Source: Ficedula albicollis (lineage: Eukaryota; Chordata; Aves; Passeriformes; Muscicapidae). From it: DNA of 64,000 nt. The notes below the pieces were generated by a model, which saw only the letters and a program-made list of their open reading frames with translations, did no database searches and was not told where the DNA came from. The DNA lies in assembly GCF_000247815.1 (NCBI RefSeq), contig NC_021674.1, positions 83,816,513 to 83,880,512 of the forward strand, read 5' to 3'. A program made the translations under genes and the position numbers. This document shows positions 27,424 to 38,251 of this stretch, one piece after another (position 1 is the stretch's first letter; the number at the start of each line of letters is the position of its first letter).

Positions 27424-27954
27424 GTCCATTTCTTTCTGTTGACTCAGGTGGGTCAGACATGAGTTTCAATGAAATGAGTTTCATTTCCTGGAACACACTG
27501 ACTTAATCACACTTCACACACTAGAAAGGCCAGGTGCCCTGAGACACAGTGGTTGTGCTATTGCTTCTAGCACCTCGCCTGTGTAACCAGATCAGAGCTT
27601 AAAGGACACAGAGAAAGTTTCTTTCTTGAGGTAGTTTGCACCTTGTTTCCCAAAGGAGCATTGCACCCAGCAATCACAGTGGTGTTCTGGAAGAGATTTG
27701 TCTCAACACCTTTTGCCAAAAATGCTCTGCTTTGGGTGAAATTAGTCTTTAGGCTACAGGGAGCTTTAATATGGTTAAAGAGTAATTACCAGGCAGGAAG
27801 ATGAGGGCTCCAGCTTTGATTCCCTGGTCCAGGTAGCATGTATTTTTCTTTAGAGACAACTGAAATTTGCCCTGTTTTAAGATAAGAAATAAAATTACCT
27901 TCATTTGAGGGATTATGTATGATACCAGATGACATGCAAATGTCATCTTCGAAA

Positions 27955-28050
27955 CATGGTTTTGGTGTTGGACTTGGCAGTGTTGGGTGAATGGTTGAAC
28001 TCAGTAATCTTAGAGGTCTTTTCCAATGATTCCTAATAATTCTCTGTGCT
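27955..28050 (+). mobile_element. CR1 3' end fragment (first copy of duplication)
   Basis: 'ggtgttggacttggcagtg', 'ttgaactcagtaatcttag' and 'aggtcttttccaatgattc' match the last bases of a CR1 element. Duplicated at about 28646-28741. Confidence 0.65.
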
Positions 28051-28645
28051 GTCTCATCCAAAGAGTCATTCCTTTGATGGAAGAGCTGTAACAGCAGTGT
28101 TGTCTTGGTGATAGGTCCATTTCTTTCTGTTGACTCAGGTGGGTCAGACATGAGTTTCAATGAAATGAGTTTCATTTCCTGGAACACACTGACTTAATCA
28201 CACCTCACACACTAGAAAGGCCAGGTGCCCTGAGACACAGTGGTTGTGCTATTGCTTCTAGCACCTCGCCTGTGTAGCCAGATCAGAGCTTAAAGGACAC
28301 AGAGAAAGTTTCTTTCTTGAGGTAGTTTGCACCTTGTTTCCCAAAGGAGCATTGCACCCAGCAATCACAGTGGTGTTCTGGAAGAGATTTGTCTCAACAC
28401 CTTTTGCCAAAAATGCTCTGCTTTGGGTGAAATTAGTCTTTAGGCTACAGGGAGCTTTAATATGGTTAAAGAGTAATTACCAGGCAGGAAGATGAGGGCT
28501 CCAGCTTTGATTCCCTGGTCCAGGTAGCATGTATTTTTCTTTAGAGACAACTGAAATTTGCCCTGTTTTAAGATAAGAAATAAAATTACCTTCATTTGAG
28601 GGATTATGTATGATACCAGATGACATGCAAATGTCATCTTCGAAA

Positions 28646-28741
28646 CATGGTTTTGGTGTTGGACTTGGCAGTGTTGGGTGAATGGTTGAACTCAGTAATC
28701 TTAGAGGTCTTTTCCAATGATTCCTAATAATTCTCTGTGCT
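28646..28741 (+). mobile_element. CR1 3' end fragment (second copy of duplication)
   Basis: Same CR1 tail as at 27955, copied with the 691-bp unit rather than inserted independently. Confidence 0.65.
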
Positions 28742-28805
28742 GTCTCATCCAAAGAGTCATTCCTTTGATGGAAGAGCTGTAACAGCAGTGTTGTCTTGGT
28801 GATAG

Positions 28806-31800
28806 TCTTTCTTGAAGTGGGACATAGGACTGATTAGAGACCTTCTAGAGGTTCTTTCAAACCAAACCAAACAAAATCAAACAAAACCAAACTCAGTATT
28901 CTGCTCTGACATTCTCACTGACCACCTGAAGATTGACTGTAAATTGGTGAATTGGTTTGCAAGGTGAAGGAGGTGAGCTTTAACACTGATACAGAAGTGA
29001 AAGGAGTCTGTGTGTGCCTGCCCTTTGACTATTGAATTATTGGACAGAAACTGGTTAGCATAGCTATTATCTGTATTTTGTAATAATTTTAGTATTTCAG
29101 ACGTAAGATCACAGGAGAGTTTTTGGAGGTTGTTGGCTATATGTTGACATACGTGCTCTGATCTACATTGGAGGAAATCACATGAGATCTGGCAAACTTA
29201 CACACAAGTAAGACTTTTAATTAACGCAAGAATCTCCCCCATGGCACCTGCCTTTGCCAGTTTCATCCCTCTCAAGATCCTTGGCAGTAGTGCTGAGAAG
29301 TCTCCTGCTAAAAAAAATCTGCAATCTTTGCACTGCATAGCAACATGAAAGGTGTTTTGTGGACCTGTGCTATATTGTGGCACTATCATGGCCATATGCT
29401 GGCGTGCAGACATAAGTAGCGCGCAATAAATCTATTCTTATAAACTGTGCAGTCCAGTTTGGTCTTCAGAGTTATGCTAATGTCTTTCCTCAAAACGACC
29501 ATACTGTTCTGCTCTTGTAGGCGAGGAGAGGGAGTGCCATCTGCTCAGCCATGTAATTGTCACCATTTCATTCACTTAAAACGAGTTTTGTCAGTTTGCT
29601 CTAATTGTAAATATGTCCAGCTGAATTTAACAAGCTTAAACCATTAATTCATCCTTTTTTCCTGGTGCAAAATGTAGGCTTCAGGTTAATATTAAATATG
29701 TACATTTTTGAAGCCCCAAATTCCTTGTATCTCGCAACTATGTAAGGAAGATTGGAGAAGAAAAAAACACTCCTCAGAAAACCTTACATATTTTAGACTA
29801 GTAAAAGAAATTTCTAATGCAAATGCTTCATAAATTGGTCATTTATAGAAGCATCCATATACAAATATATAAAGTTTTTATTTATCAGATGAATATGTTT
29901 CAACTATAACAACAGGCTTCCTTAGATTTCCTTTACATGAAACTTTCCTTCCCTCAGGAAAATCCCATCACATATCCTCGGTCAGTGGTTACTCAGTTTT
30001 ACAGCTGAAGGGCTGTAGATACTTCTAACAGATCGAGGTAGCTGTAATCAATATTGTATCTGCTTTGAAACTCCTAACCTGTGCTTCCTGTGGCTTCAAG
30101 AACTCATGAGGAAAGGGCCATGGGCTGATATAAATCTTTTCTCCTACCAGCTGGGCTGTTGCTTCAGAGAAGAAGAGCATCTGCTTGCAGCGTGAGAGGG
30201 TCACATTACCATGGCTCCCACGCCTGATATGAAATGGTGGAGATACACAAATGTGAGCACCAGTAGGTGCAAATGAAGATGCCATTTAAAAGTTGCAGAT
30301 TGTGACTCAAGTGATACAATTTAAAATTGAAATCAGTCTGTACAAGTTATGTCCTCATGCAGCTGTCCAGAAATCTGAAAGTCCATATGTGGGACTCAGG
30401 TTGCACATTAGAAGTAGAAAGATTCAGCTCTGCATATTTTAAGGGGAGAAAGTTGCATGTGCCCATAAGTTGCTACAAATAGCCATTCCATAGAAGGTTT
30501 AAAGAGCTAAGCACCCATCGGCCAAAATATCTGTGTTGTCTTTAATAATTTTTCTGCTGAATGAGTAGAAAGCATCAGAAAAATCCTATTAAAAAAAACA
30601 ACCCCCCAAAAAAACCTCAAATCAACAACCCTCCCCCCAAAAACCAAAATGAAACCAGTATTACCAAACCCCGTAATTACGAAGAAAACAAGCGATTAAA
30701 TCAAATTGGCTATCATAAAAGGGAACCTGAATTTTATTAAATATGTAATTTCGGAACTAGAGATAGTTGTCATGACTTTCAACAACATAAAACCCCTGTT
30801 AAAGGGAAGGACACTTCATTTAAATCCGTGGAAACTTCTGTATAAGTATAGCTCATAAAATGGACTAAATTCACTTCTAAGTTCTGTCTAGTTCTAACTA
30901 AATTCTAGACTTTTGCTGAAATAATTCACTGTTTGATCTCTCTGTTACATTATGCAAAATTCACAGTTCTTCATTTCAACTGTGACATTAATTTGCTCTC
31001 TACTGTAAGCTTGATTGACTATATAACTTCTTGTCTCAAGGATTTAGGAAACAATGAAAGCAGCAACTCAGCAGAGTGAAATTCTTATGTAGGTTACTTG
31101 GATAATTCAAATCTGAGAATAAAGAAATATGAATTCTGTGGAATACATGTGATACTTGATATATGTGCTTTATATATAATTTCCTTAAGGTCTGTAAGAA
31201 AATTAAATTGAAGTTTAATCAGAAGTTTTGCTCTGTACTGATCTGTGAGAACCTAAGGTGAAATTGGATAAGAAATGTATTTATGGAGATGATCCTCTTG
31301 TATTCCCATGCATCTTGCATTTGGAGAGGAGTTGTTTTCCAATAGCTTTCATAATTTTTATTTCTTCTTCAACTCTAATATTTTATTTATGCTTTATTCT
31401 CATATCCAACACATAGATATGTGCATGAATACATTGAGAGCCATGCACATATGAATATAATTCTAATATAATTCTCTCAAGAGAAAACATTACTGTCAAT
31501 AAATATGCAATGTAGCACATTTGTGACCTGGGCAGGCAGTTCTAAAATGCAAGACTTGATTATTTCAAAACCAGATTTCTTCAAACATGCCAAAGGCAGG
31601 TATATGTCAAGATAAAAACTACATGACTTGGAGTGTAAAAGGGCAACCTAAACATTTTTAAAAGTATTCAGAAATGTGTTTGCTTGTATTCCATACCTCA
31701 GAACTAGCTAGACTGGATTTTTACTACACTTTGATAATAATTTATAGTTGGGTAATGAATAAACATGAACAATATTAGCACAACATATCATGTTCCTAAA

Positions 31801-32555
31801 CCCCTAAATGTCATACTAGAAATTGAATACCTTCTCAACCAGAATTGTGGCCATTTCAAGGTTCTATTAAAAAAAAAAAGCTTTCCCCTTTTTTCTCCTC
31901 ATTTAAAATATTAATCTATGTAGCCTTCAGAACACTATTCCTTGCTATTAAATATCTTCAGACATTTTTAATCCTTTTTCTTTTAAATGCTTCAGACTGT
32001 CCAGAGTTTTTGAAGTACTCTCAAAATTTAAAGAAACCTATGCTGCCAATGGCACTTCTTCATATGCTAAGAAACCTTCTCTTCCCCATAAAGAATTACT
32101 TCTGCACTTGTTTTCAGGGGTAAAAGTTGTTCTGCCAATATTCATGAAGATGAGCTTGTCCTTGCTACTTACATTTTATTTGTGGAAAACGGATCAGATA
32201 GATTGCCTGAATGCTCTGGGAGTTAGTTCAGTTTAAAGTCAATACTGAGCCAAAGAGATGGTCCCAGTGTCCCACAGATCATTCCTTAGACTGTCAATCA
32301 ATACATTTCACCTGGGTCTCTCTAACTACTCAGTAGCAGGTAACACTAAGGAGGGAAGCACACATTGGAAACATAATGAACACCTCAGTAAGTGAAGCCA
32401 AGGGTCTACCTAGCCCAGTTTTGTCTCTCATATAGTGCAGTGGGAAAGGCTGTTAGAATGTTTTTTAGAGTTTATTTGCTGGCATATATTTTCTCTGTTG
32501 TGTGCTGTTTCAGCTTGTAGACACTGTTGAGGTCTTCACTTCTGCTGTAAATGAT
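28806..32555. other. Unannotated AT-rich sequence
   Basis: A CAAAC-type low-complexity run at 28857-28892 and an A/C-rich run at 30588-30652. Minus-strand ORFs at 29198-29413 and 30025-30285 lack stop codons for 70-86 residues, but I recognise no family. Otherwise featureless. Confidence 0.4.
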
Positions 32556-33105
32556 CATCCTTCATTCCTGGCCAGTATTTTTTACCTGTACTGCATCCAG
32601 CTCTGGGGTCCTCAGCATAAGAAGGACATGGACCTATTGAAGGAAGCCCAGAGGAGGCCACCTTTGAAGATGATTAGAGGGATGGAGCACCTCTTCTATG
32701 AGGAGAGGCTGAAAGAATTGAGTTTATTCAGCCTGGAAATGAGAACACTTTGAGGTGACCTAATTGCAGCCTAGCAGTACCCGAAGGGGGCCTACAAGAA
32801 AGACAGAGAGGGACTTTTTTTCAGGGTTTGTGTTAATTGGACAAGGGGGGTGGATTCAAACTCAAAGAGAGTTGGTTTAGATTAGATATCAGGAGGAAGT
32901 TCTTTACTGTGAGGGTGGTGAGGCACTGGAACAGGTTGCCCAGGGAAGTTGAAAATGCCCCATCAAAGTCAAGTTGGATTGGGTGCTGAGCAACCTGATC
33001 TAGTGAGATGTGTCTCAGTACATGGCAGGGGGGTTGGAACCAGATGGTCCTAAAGGTCCCTTCCAAAACAAACCATTCTATAATCTTATGATTCTATGAT
33101 CCTTC
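32556..33105 (+). mobile_element. CR1 LINE, C-terminal ORF remnant and 3' end
   Basis: Translates to the end of the CR1 reverse-transcriptase ORF: YCIQLWGPQHKKDMDLL, then KMIRGMEHLFYEERLKELSL, before a stop and frameshifts. The nucleotide match continues through 'ttagattagatatcaggagg', 'gaggcactggaacaggttg' and 'ggttggaaccagatggtcc' to 'attctataatcttatgattc'. 5' truncated and inactive, but the least decayed CR1 in the window. Confidence 0.95.
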
Positions 33106-34944
33106 TGTTTTGCTTGTACCTTTTTGGTAAGAATGTGCCATTGCTTAAATTTTATTGAAGAGAGTAAGACAGGAGATCAGCCACGGAGTGAGGGAACTAA
33201 ACTTTTGACTCTGGCTTCTCTACTAGCACCCTATCTAATGAGGTCAGTTATCCTGTTTGACCCATGTGATTAAGAAAAAACTCATTAGCAACTGACTTGG
33301 ACTTCAATTTTGCCAACTTTTTTTAACCTAGTTGCTTTCATAGATATTCATTTATTTAGCCTTCTTTGGTGTGGTATTATTTGTTTCCAAGATCATCCAC
33401 TGGGTTTTCTTATCTGTTGTGTTCAAAGAAAAAGTGCAATTTATACATATTGTCTTTACTAATATAAGTAATGTTTTTTAACCATATCTCCTTCCAAGTG
33501 TTATTGATCATAGTCAAGATGATTGCAGCTAATTATCCACAAGAGATAAGTCACCTGATAGCCAATGGACATTCCATTAGCATAAAATTAGCCAAACTTT
33601 TTAAAATTTAGATAGTAAGTGTAAGAAAGATAGTAAGACGAAACTGTCTTCAATAAAGCAAAAGGAAACTTCAATAAAGCTGACAGAGAATTTGAAGCAA
33701 CAAAGAATTTGGAGACATTAAAGAGAAGTTGGTTTCCATTAATTTGCCTTTCTCAAAAGTGGCTGCTTTCCACTTATATTACCCTCAAAGCTCATCAACT
33801 AAATTTTACAGAGCCTTACTTCACTTTTCTGCTAGAGGGCTTATTTTGATGGGTGGAAATTATGCAATGGTTTTTTTTCTCCTTCTTTGGTGAAATGACA
33901 GCTGTAAGTCAGGCTGCAGCCACACACAGCATCACTATTTATATTTTCCAAAAAAATATATATATTTATGCTTTAGAGATGTTAATTCAGGTTTGAAAAA
34001 CTGAGTGCTTAGATAAATTGTTTATAAATTAATTAGACTAGGTTTTTACATATGTCCAAAACACTATTCCTCAAATCTAAATTCTTTGCACATTTCCAGG
34101 AGATTTATATTTTTCTAACAGGACTCACTGGATACTACACCCTTTGTAACTGAAAGAGTTGCTATTCAGTACTGCATCAAATGTCATCCCATACAGATTT
34201 TCTATGCTTAAATTACAGTTGCAGTACTTAAATGCAGTTAGCTTGCACCACAAGGCTAAGAAAGCCCCTGTGAAATATCTAAGTAGCTCACAGAAACCTT
34301 GCAAAATCCTGTCAAATATAGGAAGCTCTAAAAAAATCATTCCATTTTCTCTGAACAAATTAAAAGATGATGCAAATTTCCATGAAAATAAAACTTCGTA
34401 TTTAAAAAACTGACAGGTCCTTCACTATAAAATCATAAATGCCACTCAAATTGGACTTTTATAAGGGCTTAGACAGTGAGATTTCAAAGGAAATCATTTA
34501 AAGGAAAAATTGAGTTATTAATGTCAGAAAATCATGAATATTTGATTGCTAGGTAACTAAAACAGTTCAAACTAAAGTGAAAAAATGATAAATCTTGGAT
34601 TTGTATTTTCAATATAAAACAAAGAAATAATAAGACCATGAAATAATTTTGAGCCTACACTAAACATACAGGGTAGATCTGTGCATTGGAAATCTTCCCA
34701 TCCTGTTCATTATTTTTCCCTAGTTTTTTTATTTCTGACATCACTTCGAAGCTAAAGTTTCTTGCATGATGAATAGCACATTGTACAATCTGCTAACTAT
34801 TTCAAAGAGAGAAAAAAAAGTAAACAGTCATGCTTGGTAGGGAGTTCTTTAATGCCCTAGTTATAAATAACAAAAAACATGTGACAAAAATGGTAAGGGT
34901 AAATGCACCTTTGATTCTGAAAGATGGTAAAAATATTTGATAGT
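33106..34944. other. Unannotated AT-rich sequence
   Basis: Two overlapping opposite ORFs at 34125-34413 have no recognisable features. A short (AT)n tract lies near 33957. No repeat family recognised. Confidence 0.4.
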
Positions 34945-35501
34945 TGTGATGGTTGATCTGGGCTGGTGCTAGGTGCCTTCCAAGACACCCTATTTCTTCC
35001 CTCCTTGGCAGAATGCAGGTAGAGAAATTAGGAAGCAGAAAAACTCACGATTAGAGGTAAAGGCTCTTGGATAAAGCAATAGCAAAGGCTTAACATGGAA
35101 GCAAAGGCAAACCAAAAATATTTCTTCTGTACTTCCCATCAGCATATACTTCCCATCAGTGATATCCAGCTACTTCACAGGTAGGGCTTTAGTATGAATA
35201 GCAGTTGCTTTGGAAGACAAATACTGTACTAATGAACTCCCCTCTACCCTTCTCTCGGCCTTGATTGCTGAGCAGATGTCCTATGGTATGGATGTCCATA
35301 CTTTGGTTACTTTGGGTCAACTGTCCTGGATATGTCCCCTCCCAAGACCTTTTCTACCCCCAGTCTACTGGGTGCAGTAGGGGAGTCTTGGAGGCCAGCA
35401 CTGATGCTGTGTTACCAACACCTTTCTTGATCTCCTACAATGCACAGCACTGTGAAGGCTGCAGTGTGAAAACTAACCTGTCTCAGACACACCCAATACA
35501 G
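34945..35501 (+). mobile_element. Endogenous retrovirus solo LTR
   Basis: About 556 bp, opening 'tgtgatggttgatctgggc' and closing 'cacacccaataca'. Internal blocks such as 'gcaaaggcaaaccaaaaata', 'ttgctgagcagatgtcctat', 'aactgtcctggatatgtccc' and 'cccccagtctactgggtgc' match, from memory, an abundant passerine LTR family. No gag, pol or env sequence flanks it, so it is a solo LTR or a fragment. No convincing target-site duplication. Confidence 0.75.
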
Positions 35502-35504
35502 TAG

Positions 35505-36461
35505 CATCTCATTTTAAAGTATGCTTATTAATCTGTTGAAACAGGTCATTGTCTTCTGATGTCTAACACTAAAATAAACCCCCAAAGCCTCATAAAGAAG
35601 TGTCTTCTTGTTTAAATCCTCATTAATAATAACTGAAATTAATACCAAGACTCTGAAACTTGATAGAAGTAACTGTAGAAACTTCTATAGAAACTGGAAA
35701 CAAGAATAGTTACAATTCTTTTTATTGTTTTCTTTTAAGCAAGTCTCTGCACTATATGTTTAAGCACAGAAACATGCTACTTGGGTACAGTTGAACTGAT
35801 TAAAAGAATAATGATACACATTTGTAAGATCAAAGCAAGCATCCTTTCTTTCAAAAAATAATAACACTGTTGCAGACTTAAACAGAAACAGCCAGTTGGA
35901 TGAAAAACTGCTGAACCTGCTGTTTTTATACCAGGGTGATTTCCAATCACTTGAGCTATGGGTCATTGAATAAAAAGGAAGCAACATACTTGTTGACCAG
36001 TAGCTGCTGTAGTAAGGTGTTGATATCCTTACTTGTTTGCACTAGTCTCACTGAGACTGAAATGTAACCCTGAAGCAGCACAACTGACAAAATGGTTTTG
36101 ACTTCATTTCAGTCATTGAGATATAACACTGTGAAAGGTACTCAGATTTTCTGAATAATTTTCTGAGATAGTGTGTTCCCTTAGGTAAAAGTTTTGGAGG
36201 TCAAGGTGCTGCTTATGTTATCAGGAGATGAGCAGAACAGACTCTTTTTTCTAGAAAGATTTCTCATTGCTTTGATTCAGCTCCTTTCACATATCCCTGA
36301 GAGCAGTGAGCCTTTGGGTTAGTGCCCAGGAAACTGGTATGTTTCCTTCTGAAGTCAACAGAGCTGCTTTCCAGCTCTTAGCTGGAATCTGTCAGGCTTC
36401 TGTGTAGTTGCTGGGCCAGGCAAGAAGACACATAAGTGCACACTGTGTGTGCAAGGTTTTT
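35505..36461. other. Unannotated sequence
   Basis: No recognised feature between the LTR and the 118-bp duplication. Confidence 0.4.
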
Positions 36462-36697
36462 TATGCAGTTTTGCACATACACCAAGTCCCAAACATCAGG
36501 CATCGGGGTTTGGACCCAGAAGTGTTGGCAGATGGAGGAAGGTGTAGGTCTTCTCAGTCACAGAATCACAAAGTATGCTTATGCAGTTTTGCACATACAC
36601 CAAGTCCCAAACATCAGGCATCGGGGTTTGGACCCAGAAGTGTTGGCAGATGGAGGAAGGTGTAGGTCTTCTCAGTCACAGAATCACAAAGTGTGCT
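36462..36697 (+). repeat. 118-bp tandem duplication (2 copies)
   Basis: Units 36462-36579 and 36580-36697 differ at one base near the end (A/G). The end of each unit ('cacagaatcacaaagt.tgct') is the inverted tail of the CR1 that follows, so the duplication took in the CR1 boundary. Confidence 0.95.
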
Positions 36698-37127
36698 CAG
36701 TTGGAAGGGACCGACAAGGATCACTGAGTCCATCAATGTTCTGCACAGATCCATCCCCAGGAGTCACACCCTGTGCCTGAGAGCATTGTGCAAACACTTC
36801 TTGAACTCAGTCAGGGTTGGTGCTGTGATCACTGCCCTGGGGAGCCTGTTCAGTGCCCAAACACCCTCTGGGTGAAGAACCTTTTCCTAATATGTAACTT
36901 AAACCTGCCCTAACACAACTTCAGGCCATTCCCTCGGTCCTGTCAGTGTCACCCCAGAGCAGAGATCAGTGCCTGCCCCTCCTCTTCCCCTCTCAGTGAA
37001 GCTGTAGCTGCAGTGAGGTCTCCCCTCAGTCTCCTCCAGGCTGAACAGACCCAGTGCCCTCAGCTGCTCCTCACACGCTTCCCCTCAAGGCCCTTCCCCA
37101 TCCTTGTGCCCTCCTTTGGACACTCTC

Positions 37128-37158
<31 letters not shown>

Positions 37159-37316
37159 ATGGTTTAATGTCTGTGTTCTTGTGCCCTCCTTTGGACACTC
37201 TCTAATGGTTTAATGTCTGTGTTCCATTGCAGCACCCAGAGCTGCCCCAGCACTGGAGGTGAGGCTGCCCCAGCTCAGAGCAGAGCAGGACAATCCCTCC
37301 CTTGCCCTGCTGGTGA
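36673..37316 (-). mobile_element. CR1 LINE 3' fragment, minus strand, with C30 insertion
   Basis: Inverted CR1: 'cacagaatcacaaagtgtgc', 'agttggaagggaccgacaag', 'ccctggggagcctgttcag', 'ccaggctgaacagacccag' and 'cccagcactggaggtgagg'. About 640 bp, so one of the longer copies. Interrupted by a 30-C run with a repeated flank at 37129-37205. Confidence 0.9.
37104..37228 (+). repeat. C30 homopolymer with duplicated flanks
   Basis: C run at 37129-37158. 'ttgtgccctcctttggacac' occurs before it (37104) and again at 37179. 'atggtttaatgtctgtgttc' occurs after the C run (37159) and again at 37204. The second, C-free version looks like the intact CR1 sequence. Confidence 0.9.
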
Positions 37317-38109
37317 TGCTTTACTTGAGTTAACAAAAGTGAGCTATTACTAGCCATCTTCATTAAATCCCCCTTTAAAAATTCCCTGAAAAATCTCTAT
37401 AACAAGTAAGGATCAGCTAGGAATCTTCTGTGAAATTAAGAGAAGGGGAGAAGGAAGAATACAGAAATTGAAAAGTAATGTGACAGTGGGGATGTTTTTA
37501 CTGATATTTTGGAGGCAAGCCAAACTACTCACTTGGATTCCTATTTGTACAATTTGTCAGTCTTCTTATATTGCATAAGATAAGAGCTTAATAGGAAAAA
37601 TAAGGACACAGAAGAAAGTTTCAAAATACTTAAGCTGACAATCCAAGTATCACAGATGTTGAGTTTGCAGGCAGTAAATCCCTCCTCCTGCAGTGGGCAA
37701 GTCTCTCTGCCTCCAAAGAGCTTTAGGAGAGCCATGGGATGCTTTGGATTCAGCAGGATCACTTTCATAGCTTTCTCTGGCATAAGAGAACAGTAATGTG
37801 CCCTAAATATAAGCTTTGTTGGTGGATTGGATTAATTTTACTAGTGACATAAGCTGAATTTAGATGTACAAACTGTTTAAAAGTTGAAGACAAGAACTTC
37901 ACAGATAAACCCACCAGGCCAAATTCTGGGGTTTCCTGAAGTGCTGAAGATTCTGCCAGGTCTGGTTTAGGGGTTTTTATAGGCCATAAAACACAAAAAC
38001 TCTGTGGAAACTCTTCAAGATTGATTCACTGTACCGGTTAATATCCCACACTGGTTCCTGTGGCACTGCATTCTTTATAAATGAAAGCTTTCAAATTGAA
38101 ATCAAGTTT
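37317..38109. other. Unannotated AT-rich sequence
   Basis: No recognised feature. Confidence 0.4.
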
Positions 38110-38250
38110 CTGGCAATTGCCTTTCTGAGGACAAACAAAAGAACCAATAAGGAGCTGTGCAAGAGCCTTTCAGGAAGTCGCTGGCAATTGCCTTTCTGAG
38201 GACAAACAAAAGGACCAATAAGGAGCTGTGTAAGAGCCTTTCAGGAAGTC
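38110..38250 (+). repeat. 71-bp tandem duplication (2 copies)
   Basis: Units 38110-38180 and 38181-38251, starting 'ctggcaattgcctttctg', adjacent, with two internal substitutions (A/G, C/T). Confidence 0.95.
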
Positions 38251-38251
38251 A

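Larger units (their letters stand above)
27424..28805 (+). repeat. Tandem duplication of about 691 bp (2 copies)
   Basis: Copy one about 27424-28115, copy two about 28116-28805, head to tail, both ending in 'gtgatag'. I count only two substitutions (for example 'cacttcac' against 'cacctcac' and 'gtaaccag' against 'gtagccag') and about one indel. Each copy contains the same minus-strand ORFs, which are not recognisable proteins, and the same short CR1 tail. Confidence 0.95.

Noticed and set aside
28440..28752. Identical ORFs repeated at 27749-28187 and 28440-28752, considered as a duplicated gene
   Set aside because: They are copies because the DNA unit is duplicated. The frame includes a CR1 tail and has no protein features.
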